Source: an uncultured bacterium
Lineage (GTDB): Bacteria; Actinomycetota; Coriobacteriia; Coriobacteriales; Coriobacteriaceae
Reading direction: 5' to 3'
Assembly: GCA_905216045.1 (NCBI GenBank)
Contig: CAJMSL010000071.1
Coordinates: 1-9,575 of the forward strand
Length of the DNA stretch: 9,575 nucleotides
Part shown: piece by piece, positions 1 through 6,599 of the stretch
Layout: every line of letters starts with the position of its first letter
Position numbering within the stretch: position 1 is the first letter of the stretch
Program-made: the position numbers and the translations under genes
The notes under the pieces: model-generated
Database searches by the model: none
What the model was told of the DNA's origin: nothing
What the model saw: only the letters and a program-made list of their open reading frames with translations

Positions 1-52
1 TCAATTGTTTCCGTTCGGCGGTAAAAATTGACCGTGCGGGGATAATATGCAA

Positions 53-64
53 GTGATCTTTCAC
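53..64. promoter_or_regulatory. weak operator-like dyad upstream of the transporter
   Basis: GTGATCTTTCAC has a GTGA/TCAC inverted repeat and matches the idealised dyad GTGAACGTTCAC at 10 of 12 positions. Its centre (58.5) is 40 bp upstream of the centre of the next dyad (98.5). This nearly repeats the 41-bp spacing of the two dyads in front of the GH105 gene. It overlaps the candidate -35 element. On its own it would be unconvincing; the support is the spacing. Function is inferred. Confidence 0.35.
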
Positions 65-88
65 CGTTCATAAGCTTTCGCGCATTAT
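60..88 (+). promoter_or_regulatory. candidate sigma-70-type promoter of the transporter gene
   Basis: TTCACC at 60-65 (4 of 6 to TTGACA) and CATTAT at 83-88 (4 of 6 to TATAAT) are separated by 17 bases. This would start transcription around 95 and leave a leader of roughly 90 bases before the gene. Operator-like dyads overlap the -35 and lie just after the -10, a common arrangement for repression. A competing AT-rich element, GATAAT at 41-46, has no good -35 partner. Confidence 0.4.
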
Positions 89-90
89 CT

Positions 91-112
91 AGCTAAACGT
101 TCACCCTGAACG
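91..112. promoter_or_regulatory. operator-like site: AACGTTCACC motif overlapping a 15-bp inverted repeat
   Basis: The segment contains AACGTTCACC at 96-105, which recurs exactly at 6524-6533 and 6564-6573 before the GH105 gene. It also contains a separate perfect inverted repeat, CGTTCA (98-103), CCC, TGAACG (107-112). Centred on the CG at 98/99, the 12-mer matches GTGAACGTTCAC at 10 of 12 positions. It lies just downstream of the candidate -10, where a bound repressor would block initiation. A CG-centred dyad is typical of LacI-family regulators, but no regulator gene is in the window, so the family is an inference. Confidence 0.55.
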
Positions 113-183
113 GCATGCAGACAGACGTCGGTATGGACTCCAATGTCTTGTTCCAAGACAATCGAGAAAAGAGAGGGAGCTCG

Positions 184-1743
184 ATGACTAACAAGATCGG
201 TAAAAAGCGCAAGATCACATTCTGGACGCGCTTGGGCTTTGGTATGGGCGGCATGCTCAACTCCGGTGCCCTGACCTTTACGCACAGCTACATGGTGCTG
301 TTCCTGTCCACGGAGTGCGGCCTGTCCGCAGGCGAGGCTGCGCTGATCAGCTCGTTCGCCATCTATCTCAACGCCATTCTGTGCCCGCTTATGGGCTTTG
401 TGGCCGATAACTTCTACGCTACCAAGATCGGCCGTATCTTTGGCCGCCGCCGTTTCTGGATCTTGCTGGCAATCCCGATGATGGTCGCCGAGCCGCTCAT
501 CTTTGTGGCTACGCCGTTCGGTTTCCCGTACTACTTTGTGCTGTACCTGATCTACAACGTCGCGTATACGTTCTGCACCGCCAACCTGTCGCCGCTTACC
601 ATCGAGATGACCGACGACTTCAAGGAGCGTACGTACCTCACCGGCTACAAGCACCTCTTTGGTAACGCCGCCGGCTTCCTGATGGCAGCACTCGTCGGCT
701 TTGGCTTTGGCACCTTCGGCGAGACCAACCCGTTCAGCTACTTCATCATCGCTACGGTCAACGCTTCGGTCATGGCAATCTCGCTGCTGTGCGTGTACCT
801 GTCCACGTGGGAGCACACCCCCGAGGAGGTGGCTCAGGAGAAGATCGAGAGCGTCGGCGAGGGTATCAAGAAGTTCTTCATCGACGTTGTCTCTACCTTC
901 CGCAACAAGTCCTTCCGCAAGGTCCTGTATGCACAGGTCTCCACGAAGCTCGCTGCTGCCTGCTGGTCTGCCTGCCTGTCCTTCTTCATCGTCTACTGCC
1001 TGCAGATTCCTAAGTCCTATGAGTCCGTGATGGAGATGCCCGGCAAGGTCGTCGCTATCGTCTGCACCGCCATCTGGGTTGCCCTCATGGCCAAGAAGGG
1101 CTTCCACAAGTCTTGGTACCTGGCCAACGTCGGTTGCGCTGCGTGCATCAACGCCTACAAATACATCGCCTTTGGTCAGATTAACGGCACCTCCACGGTC
1201 GCCATCGCCATGATTGCCTACCCCATCATCTTCGCCATCTGGAAGTTCTTCTACGTTGGTTTCCAGTACCTGCCCGATGTTCTGCTCAACTACATCCCCG
1301 ATGTCGATGAACTCATCACCCTGCGTCGTCGCGAGGGCATCTACAGCTCCGCTCAGCAGCTCTGCCAGCAGATCGCCCAGGCTATCGCCGTCAACGCATG
1401 GGCTATTGTCCTTGCTGCCTCCGGCTTCATTCAGACCGCCGGCAACAGCGACGCCGTAACCCAGCCCGCCACCGTGCCTCTGTACATCTGCGGCTACATG
1501 CTCATCGGCTGCGCCGGCTTCTTCCTGCTCGCGGCTGTCCTTGCCCGCGGCATCAAGATCGACAAGGAGCAGTGCGACATCCTCTGCGACGAGATCCGCC
1601 GCGTCAAGGAGGGCGGCAAGATGGCCGACGTCAAGCCCGAGGTCAAGGCGCTTTGCGAGGAGCTCTCCGGCTTTAAGTACGAGGACTGCTTTGCCCACAA
1701 CAACGTTGGCTTCCAGGACGGTAGCGTAACTCCCGCCGAGTAA
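184..1743 (+). CDS. GPH-family sugar:cation symporter (MelB/TogT-like), probable oligogalacturonide importer
   Basis: A 519-residue integral membrane protein of the glycoside-pentoside-hexuronide (GPH, MFS_2) family, which imports sugars with a cation. Hydrophobic segments fill residues about 14-455, consistent with about 12 helices. The family loop after helix 2 is visible at about 71-92 (GFVADN...GRIFGRRRFW, equivalent to the MelB loop with ADRT and a basic G-x-R-P-W-like end). The second-half motif is at about 371-388 (IPDVDELITLRRREGIYS). Residues 456-519 form a charged cytoplasmic tail. ATG 184 is chosen because AGGGAG (174-179) sits just upstream and the protein then begins with a basic stretch before helix 1; an in-frame ATG at 115 would add 23 polar residues with no ribosome site. 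Substrate is inferred from the pectin genes downstream and from TogT, a known GPH oligogalacturonide transporter. A strong terminator follows, so it may be transcribed alone. Confidence 0.88.
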   Translation: MTNKIGKKRKITFWTRLGFGMGGMLNSGALTFTHSYMVLFLSTECGLSAGEAALISSFAIYLNAILCPLMGFVADNFYATKIGRIFGRRRFWILLAIPMMVAEPLIFVATPFGFPYYFVLYLIYNVAYTFCTANLSPLTIEMTDDFKERTYLTGYKHLFGNAAGFLMAALVGFGFGTFGETNPFSYFIIATVNASVMAISLLCVYLSTWEHTPEEVAQEKIESVGEGIKKFFIDVVSTFRNKSFRKVLYAQVSTKLAAACWSACLSFFIVYCLQIPKSYESVMEMPGKVVAIVCTAIWVALMAKKGFHKSWYLANVGCAACINAYKYIAFGQINGTSTVAIAMIAYPIIFAIWKFFYVGFQYLPDVLLNYIPDVDELITLRRREGIYSSAQQLCQQIAQAIAVNAWAIVLAASGFIQTAGNSDAVTQPATVPLYICGYMLIGCAGFFLLAAVLARGIKIDKEQCDILCDEIRRVKEGGKMADVKPEVKALCEELSGFKYEDCFAHNNVGFQDGSVTPAE

Positions 1744-1766
1744 GGCCGACATATCGTCCAAATCAC

Positions 1767-1810
1767 AGGGCCGTGCCACCGGAACTCCGCCGGCAGGCAC
1801 GGCCCTTTTT
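1767..1810 (+). terminator. Rho-independent terminator after the transporter
   Basis: AGGGCCGTGCC (1767-1777) pairs perfectly with GGCACGGCCCT (1796-1806). An inner CCGG/CCGG pairing extends the stem, and five T follow at 1806-1810. It separates transporter transcription from the GH28 gene, or attenuates readthrough. Confidence 0.9.
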
Positions 1811-1858
1811 CAACAGCGTACAATTTGCCTTTAGAGCATCTTTTTGAGGGAGAAACCC

Positions 1859-3454
1859 ATGGAGACGAACGTTATCTGGCGCAACGCGCGCGCGGCGGTT
1901 ATCGAGCTTGACGACGGCGGTTACTTTACCTGCGCCGATACGTGGGAGATCTTTGTCAACGACGAGCCCGCTGGTACCACGAATACGGTCGAGACCTATG
2001 TCGACGGCCTGACCCCCGGCAAGCGCAACCTGGTCCGTTTTGTCTGTGGCGAGCGCGAGCTGAGCGTAGGTGTCACCACGCCGGCTGAGCCCTTTACCAT
2101 CAACGTTCGCGACTGTGGCGCCAAGGGCGATGCCGAGCATGATGACACCACCAACATCCAAGCTGCCATCATGGCCTGCCCCAAGGGTGGCCGCGTGCTG
2201 ATTCCCGCCGGCAGCTACCGCATCAAGTCGCTCTTCCTTAAGAGCAATATCAACATCGAGCTCGCTGGGGGCGCCGTGCTGCTGGCTCGCCACGACCGCG
2301 CGGCGCTTGCCTACATCCCCGGTACGGTCAAGGGCGACGAGGGCGCCGGGTATGCCGGCACCGACATGCTGCCCCTGGGCCGTTGGGAAGGTGAGAGCTT
2401 CCCAACCTACTGCTCTACCTTTACGGGCCTGAGCGTGCACGACGTGTGTATCTATGGCCGCGGCGCGATCGACGGTCAGACTGATTTTGCCGAGGACAAC
2501 TGGTGGAACAAGGACTTTAAGAACATCTTTCGCCCGGAGGAGGGCCGCGAGGTCGCCCGCCCGCGCATGATCTTCCTGTCCGAGTGCGAGAACGTGAGCT
2601 TGGCCGGCTTCACCGTGCGCAACAGCCCGGCGTGGAATATCCATCCCATCCTGTGCGAGCACGTCGATGCGCTCTGCCTGTCCATCGAGGGCCCCAAGAA
2701 CTCCCACAACACCGACGGCTTCGATCCCGAGAGCTGCGGCTTTGTCCGCATCTTGGGCTGCCAGTTCTCGGTGGGCGACGACTGCATCGCCGTCAAGAGC
2801 GGCAAGCTGGGCATTGAGCCCGAGCTTCGCCCCGCTACGCACGACGTGCTGATCTCGCACTGCTACATGCACGATGGCCACGGCGCCGTGGTCCTGGGTT
2901 CAGAGGCTGCCGGCGGCATCAAGGACCTTACCGTGAGCAAGTGCCTCTTTGAGCGCACCGACCGCGGCCTGCGCGTCAAGACCCGCCGCGGGCGCGGCAA
3001 GGACGCCGTCAACGAGGGCATTACCTTTGAGCACATTCGCATGGACGAGGTGCTCGCGCCCTTCGTGGTCAATTCGTTCTACTTCTGCGATAAGGACGGC
3101 AAGACCGACTATGTCCAGAGCCGCGACGCGGTGCCCGTCGACGACCGTACGCCCGGCTTTGGCGCCACGACGTTTTGCGATATCGAGGCCACCAACTGCC
3201 ATGCTGCCGCGGCCTATATCACTGGTCTGCCCGAGAGCAAGGTGACACGTCTGACGTTCAAAGACGTTCACGTTACCTTTGCCGACGATGCCGAGCCCTT
3301 TGTGCCGGCCATGGCCTGCGGCGTTGAGCCCATGGTGCGCCAGGGCATCATCGCGCAAAACGTCAAGGTACTCGATCTGCAAAATGTGGTGATCGAGGGC
3401 CAGGACGGCGAGGAACTGCAGCTCCAGAACGTCGACAAGGTTATCCGTGCGTAG
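1859..3454 (+). CDS. GH28 polygalacturonase, probably exo-acting and cytoplasmic
   Basis: A 531-residue glycoside hydrolase family 28 protein, which hydrolyses alpha-1,4 bonds between galacturonic acids. The GH28 signatures appear in order: NTDGFD at 284-289 (Asp286), GDDCIAVKSG at 306-315 (Asp307, Asp308), the GHG box at 340-342 (His341) and RVK at 372-374 (Arg372, Lys374). All catalytic and subsite residues are therefore present. Residues about 1-80 form a beta-rich module resembling the fibronectin-III-like domain that precedes the beta-helix in some bacterial exo-polygalacturonases; the beta-helix starts near INVRDCGAKGD (81). There is no signal peptide, so it should act on imported oligomers. 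ATG 1859 is preferred over an upstream in-frame TTG (1844) because GAGGGAG (1846-1852) lies six bases before it. It lies between two strong terminators. No clear promoter was found in the short gap before it, so it may depend on readthrough. Exo action is inferred from the N-terminal domain and location. Confidence 0.9.
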   Translation: METNVIWRNARAAVIELDDGGYFTCADTWEIFVNDEPAGTTNTVETYVDGLTPGKRNLVRFVCGERELSVGVTTPAEPFTINVRDCGAKGDAEHDDTTNIQAAIMACPKGGRVLIPAGSYRIKSLFLKSNINIELAGGAVLLARHDRAALAYIPGTVKGDEGAGYAGTDMLPLGRWEGESFPTYCSTFTGLSVHDVCIYGRGAIDGQTDFAEDNWWNKDFKNIFRPEEGREVARPRMIFLSECENVSLAGFTVRNSPAWNIHPILCEHVDALCLSIEGPKNSHNTDGFDPESCGFVRILGCQFSVGDDCIAVKSGKLGIEPELRPATHDVLISHCYMHDGHGAVVLGSEAAGGIKDLTVSKCLFERTDRGLRVKTRRGRGKDAVNEGITFEHIRMDEVLAPFVVNSFYFCDKDGKTDYVQSRDAVPVDDRTPGFGATTFCDIEATNCHAAAAYITGLPESKVTRLTFKDVHVTFADDAEPFVPAMACGVEPMVRQGIIAQNVKVLDLQNVVIEGQDGEELQLQNVDKVIRA

Positions 3455-3492
3455 GCGTTTGCTCCTAAACAATTAAATTCGGTATGTCGCGA

Positions 3493-3536
3493 CGCGCGAT
3501 GGGCAGGGCCTTCCCGACCCATTGCGCGAACTTTTT
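3493..3536 (+). terminator. Rho-independent terminator after the GH28 gene
   Basis: CGCGCGATGGG (3493-3503) pairs with CCCATTGCGCG (3518-3528) with one G-T wobble. An inner GGG/CCC pairing closes on CCTT, and a run of five T lies at 3532-3536. Confidence 0.85.
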
Positions 3537-3553
3537 ATATGCCGAAACTGCAA

Positions 3554-3568
3554 CGTAGACGGTCTACG
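3554..3568. promoter_or_regulatory. perfect inverted repeat before the CE8-esterase gene, possible operator
   Basis: CGTAGAC (3554-3560), a single G, then GTCTACG (3562-3568) is a perfect 7-1-7 dyad. It sits between the preceding terminator and the ribosome site AAAGGA (3572-3577). It is not the same as the AACGTTCACC motif, although AACGTAGAC at 3552-3560 matches AACGTTCAC at 7 of 9 positions. It could be an operator for another regulator (FadR-type GntR proteins bind short dyads of this shape) or a small RNA hairpin near the ribosome site. No convincing -35/-10 pair was found next to it. Confidence 0.35.
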
Positions 3569-3588
3569 ACGAAAGGACGCGGTGACTG

Positions 3589-5754
3589 ATGATGAGTGAG
3601 AGACGATTTTTTGAGGTTTCGCCCGAGCGTGCGGGGGCATATCACAGTATCTCTAAGGCCTTGGAGGCAATTGACGAATCCTGTCCGAATGACGGGCGGC
3701 CGGTGACAATCCATATCGAGCCGGGTGAGTATCGCGAGCGGGTCGAGATTCATCGCTCGCATGTGACGATTGAGGGAGAGACGGCCGACAGCGTGCGTAT
3801 CGTGGGCAGCCTGGGTGCCAAGATGCCTTCGGAGGACGGCTCGGGCGTGGACGGCACGCTCGGCACGTTTAGGACCTATACCGTTTTGGTCGATGCCGAC
3901 GACGTACGGCTCGAGAACCTCACGATCGAAAACGATGCGGGCGATGGGCGCGAGGTCGGTCAGGCGATTGCCCTGTATGCCGATGGCGACCGTCTGGTTG
4001 TCGATGCCTGCTGCATTAAGGGGCACCAGGACACACTGTTTTTGGGTCCGCTGCCGCCGCATGAGGCCAAACCGGGCGGGTTTATAGGACCCAAACAGTA
4101 TGCGCCGCGCCGGGTGGGGCGCCAGTATTTTCGACGTTGCCGGATCGAGGGCGATGTCGACTTTATCTTTGGCGGCGCGCGTGCCTACTTTGAGGGGTGC
4201 GAGATTCGCTCGCTCAATCGCGATATGGATGTCAACGGGTATGTAACGGCAGCCTCCACGCCTAAAGGCGAGCCGTACGGATTTGTGTTCCACGGCTGTT
4301 CGTTTACAGCTCCGGATGGCGTGGCGCCGGATTCGGTCTACCTGGGTCGTCCTTGGCGCGAATGGGCGCAAACTGTGCTGATCGATTGCTGGCTGGGGCG
4401 ACATATCAAGCGCGAAGGCTGGTGGGATTGGAATAAGCCGGCGGCGCACAGCTGCGCGCAGTATGCTGGCGCAATCCTGCATGGGCCGGCGGGTGATACT
4501 ACCGACTGGGTGCCGTGGGCAAATAAACTCGATGTGATGGCTGCCGCCGGGTACGCTCGCGAGCAGGTGCTTGCCGGTGCGGATGGCTGGGATCCCGAGG
4601 GCGGCGACGGTGATGCGGTGGAGACGGCTGAACTGTCTGACAACGGTCGCACCGTGCACATCGAGACGTACTGCGAAGACGAACCTGCGCTGCGTGCCCG
4701 GCTGAAGCGCGAGGGGCGCTCTGCCGCATTTGCGGGCCAGACTCCTGCAGATTTTGAGGCATGGAAGATTGCGACCAGGACTCGTCTGTACGATGTTTTG
4801 GGCCTTTCGCTTATGGACCGCGTCCCGATTGAGATTCGTGAGCTCAGTCGCGTGCGGGTTGCCGGCGGCATCGTGCGCACCCATGCGATGTTGCAGGTGG
4901 AGCGCGACGTTTGGATGCCGTTCTACCTGCTCGAGCCGCAGTCGCCTAAGCTCGATGCGCGCGGCCGCAAGTGTTGCTATATCTGCCCGCATGGCCATCA
5001 GGGAGCAGGCGCCGCAAGTGTTGCGGGCGTGACGGGCGTGCCGGCTGTCGATGATGCCGTGCGTAAGTTCAATTACGACTACGGTCTGCGTTTGGCACGC
5101 ATGGGTTACGTGACCGTCTGCCCTGATGCGCGCGGTTGGGGATACCGTCGTGACTGGAAGGGTCAGGGCGATGACGAGAACAGCTACTTGCGAGGGACGT
5201 GCCTAAACCAGGCACGTATGGCCGAGCCACTGGGTCTTACGGTCGCGGGCCTCAACGCCTGGGATAACATGCGCTTGATCGATTACTTGGAGGCGCGCGG
5301 CGACATTGCCATGGATGACCTGGGTTGCTTTGGTTTTTCGGGTGGCGGCTACATGACGTTGTACCTGGCCGCACTCGACCCGCGTGTGCGCAAGGCGTTT
5401 GTCTCGGGCTATCTGTACGGTGTCGATGATTCGCTGCTGCATCTCAACGGCAATTGCAGCTGCAACTACTCACCCGGACTTTGGCGCTTGCTCGACATGG
5501 GCGATATTGCCTCGCTTATTGCGCCGCGCCCGTTGTTAGTGCAGAGCTGCGAAGAAGATCATCTGAACGGTTCGCGCGGGCTGAAAAATGTTGGCGAGCA
5601 GCTCGAGATCGTGCGCGATGCCTACAAGTTGCTGGGTCGCAGAGATGGCCTGCGGCACGAGGTGTGTCCGGGTGAACACCATCTGGGCGTGACACATCTT
5701 GCCGAGGATATCGAATGGCTCGATTCGCACGTTGCGGAATGCGCCCGTGCATAG
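3589..5754 (+). CDS. two-domain pectin esterase: CE8 pectin methylesterase fused to an alpha/beta-hydrolase esterase
   Basis: A 721-residue protein. Residues about 1-315 are a CE8 pectin methylesterase beta-helix, which removes methanol from galacturonate methyl esters: GEYRE (46-50), QAIAL (125-129), GHQDTL (145-150, acid Asp148), GDVDFIFG (188-195, nucleophile Asp191), YVTA (218-221) and LGRPW (252-256, Arg254). The two Asp are 43 residues apart; about 20 residues rich in Pro and Gly (152-172) are inserted compared with typical CE8. After an acidic linker (about 330-352), residues about 355-721 form a serine hydrolase resembling acetylxylan esterase/dienelactone-hydrolase-like proteins (Abhydrolase_7 type): an oxyanion-type HGHQGAG (468-474), PDARGWGYR (512-520), nucleophile elbow GFSGGG (Ser584), probable Asp657 and His697 or His698. 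It probably removes acetyl or other ester groups. No signal peptide is seen. ATG 3589 is used; ATG 3592 is equally possible. AAAGGA lies 11 bases upstream, slightly far. The next gene follows after 69 bases. Confidence 0.88.
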   Translation: MMSERRFFEVSPERAGAYHSISKALEAIDESCPNDGRPVTIHIEPGEYRERVEIHRSHVTIEGETADSVRIVGSLGAKMPSEDGSGVDGTLGTFRTYTVLVDADDVRLENLTIENDAGDGREVGQAIALYADGDRLVVDACCIKGHQDTLFLGPLPPHEAKPGGFIGPKQYAPRRVGRQYFRRCRIEGDVDFIFGGARAYFEGCEIRSLNRDMDVNGYVTAASTPKGEPYGFVFHGCSFTAPDGVAPDSVYLGRPWREWAQTVLIDCWLGRHIKREGWWDWNKPAAHSCAQYAGAILHGPAGDTTDWVPWANKLDVMAAAGYAREQVLAGADGWDPEGGDGDAVETAELSDNGRTVHIETYCEDEPALRARLKREGRSAAFAGQTPADFEAWKIATRTRLYDVLGLSLMDRVPIEIRELSRVRVAGGIVRTHAMLQVERDVWMPFYLLEPQSPKLDARGRKCCYICPHGHQGAGAASVAGVTGVPAVDDAVRKFNYDYGLRLARMGYVTVCPDARGWGYRRDWKGQGDDENSYLRGTCLNQARMAEPLGLTVAGLNAWDNMRLIDYLEARGDIAMDDLGCFGFSGGGYMTLYLAALDPRVRKAFVSGYLYGVDDSLLHLNGNCSCNYSPGLWRLLDMGDIASLIAPRPLLVQSCEEDHLNGSRGLKNVGEQLEIVRDAYKLLGRRDGLRHEVCPGEHHLGVTHLAEDIEWLDSHVAECARA

Positions 5755-5823
5755 CCCCTCGGCATGCTGCGAATAAACGGTACGTTCCTGTATGACCGCC
5801 GATGGGCGGATGAGGAGAAGATT

Positions 5824-6492
5824 ATGGAAACGAAGAGTTTGAGTGAATCGACCATTTGCTGCTTTGGCGATTCGACCACATGGGGCGATAACGGATGCGG
5901 CGCAGGCGGCAACGACATCTCTTGGACTTCGCATCTGGGCGCGTTGCTGGGAGGTGCAGTCGTCGAGAACTTTGGCATCAAGGGTTCGCGTATCGCCATC
6001 AAGGCCGACCGTACCGATTCATTTGTCGAGCGCTTGGACGGCGTCGACGATGCGGCCGATGTCTATGTTGTCTTTGGCGGCGTTAACGACTTTAGTCGCA
6101 ACGTGCCGCTTGGCAAGTTGGGCAGCACCGATGTGCATGAGTTCTATGGTGCGGTCGACTATCTGATCCGAACCATCACGGCGCGCTCACCTCAGGCAAA
6201 GCTCGTGTTTATGACGCCATGCAAGACGAGTGGTAAGCACGAGAAGGATATCCCGGCAAGCGATGAGGCGAACCATTTGGGTCTGACGCAAGACGCCTAC
6301 GTGCGAGCGATGCTGGAGGTCTGCGACCGCTACTCCGTGCCGGTGATTGACCTGTATGCGCAAAGCGGCATCAGCCCGTTTTTGCCGGAGCACCGCGAGC
6401 TCTATATGCCGGACGGTCTGCATTACAGTCCTGCCGGCTATGAGCGCCTGGCGCATCGCATTGCCGCGGGTCTCACCGCCGTTTGCCGCTAA
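5824..6492 (+). CDS. SGNH/GDSL-family esterase, possible pectin or rhamnogalacturonan acetylesterase
   Basis: A 222-residue SGNH hydrolase. Block I is FGDSTTWG (14-21) with nucleophile Ser17; the block II glycine is in NFGIKGSR (49-56); block III is GGVND (85-89) with Asn88; block V is PDGLHYSPAG (196-205) with Asp197 and His200. All four consensus residues are therefore present. There is no signal peptide. ATG 5824 is preferred because GAGGAG (5812-5817) lies six bases before it; the in-frame ATG at 5764 would add 20 residues without a ribosome site. The gene follows the CE8-esterase by 69 bases with no terminator between, so the two are probably co-transcribed. Position suggests removal of acetyl groups from imported pectic oligomers, as for CE12 enzymes, but SGNH proteins act on many esters and the exact family is not settled by sequence reading. 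Confidence 0.82.
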   Translation: METKSLSESTICCFGDSTTWGDNGCGAGGNDISWTSHLGALLGGAVVENFGIKGSRIAIKADRTDSFVERLDGVDDAADVYVVFGGVNDFSRNVPLGKLGSTDVHEFYGAVDYLIRTITARSPQAKLVFMTPCKTSGKHEKDIPASDEANHLGLTQDAYVRAMLEVCDRYSVPVIDLYAQSGISPFLPEHRELYMPDGLHYSPAGYERLAHRIAAGLTAVCR

Positions 6493-6506
6493 AAGTCTGC
6501 CGTTTG

Positions 6507-6544
6507 CGGGGAATATAGGGTTAACGTTCACCCTATATTCCCCG
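6507..6544. promoter_or_regulatory. 38-bp near-perfect palindrome centred on the AACGTT operator core
   Basis: CGGGGAATATAGGGT (6507-6521) is perfectly complementary to ACCCTATATTCCCCG (6530-6544). The intervening eight bases TAACGTTC contain AACGTT, whose own centre (6525.5) is the centre of the whole palindrome. Thus 18 of 19 base pairs are symmetric. The 12-mer at 6520-6531 matches GTGAACGTTCAC at 11 of 12 positions. As RNA it would form a 15-bp hairpin and could end the esterase transcript, but no T run follows on the + strand. I read it as an operator, possibly doubling as a terminator hairpin. Confidence 0.65.
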
Positions 6545-6557
6545 TTCGCGTTACACT
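6527..6557 (+). promoter_or_regulatory. weak candidate promoter of the GH105-epimerase unit
   Basis: TTCACC at 6527-6532 and TACACT at 6552-6557 are each 4 of 6 to the sigma-70 consensus, with a longer than ideal 19-base spacer. The layout mirrors the one before the transporter: TTCACC within the upstream dyad, and the -10 just before the downstream dyad. The parallel layout is the main support. Confidence 0.3.
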
Positions 6558-6558
6558 G

Positions 6559-6574
6559 GGGGTAACGTTCACCT
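6559..6574. promoter_or_regulatory. second operator copy before the GH105 gene
   Basis: The segment contains AACGTTCACC (6564-6573), identical to the motif at 96-105 and 6524-6533. The 12-mer 6561-6572 matches GTGAACGTTCAC at 10 of 12 positions. Its centre (6566.5) is 41 bp, about four helical turns, from the palindrome centre at 6525.5, placing both sites on roughly the same DNA face. It lies immediately upstream of the GH105 ribosome site, so a bound protein would also block elongation. Confidence 0.55.
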
Positions 6575-6599
6575 ATCGTTTATGTCAGAGGGGACAGCA

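Noticed and set aside
28..48. TTGACC and TAATAT as a promoter pair
   Set aside because: The elements are only nine bases apart, far too close for a sigma-70 promoter; the pair at 60-65 and 83-88 has proper spacing.
85..1800. A 571-codon open frame on the minus strand opposite the transporter
   Set aside because: Its product is a low-complexity, Asp/Gly/Ala/Leu-rich sequence with no recognisable domain, and it mirrors a well-supported GPH transporter. Biased third positions in GC-rich genes create such antisense frames; the same holds for the long frames opposite the CE8-esterase and GH105 genes.
3264..3278. GACGTTCACGTTACC resembling the operator motif
   Set aside because: It lies inside the GH28 coding region (residues D-V-H-V-T), matches only the short GTTCAC part and has no paired dyad, so it is best explained as coding sequence.
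5796..5809. CCGCC/GGCGG hairpin before the SGNH esterase gene
   Set aside because: The stem is only five base pairs with a four-base loop and no T run; too weak to call a terminator or regulatory element, though it is just upstream of the ribosome site.
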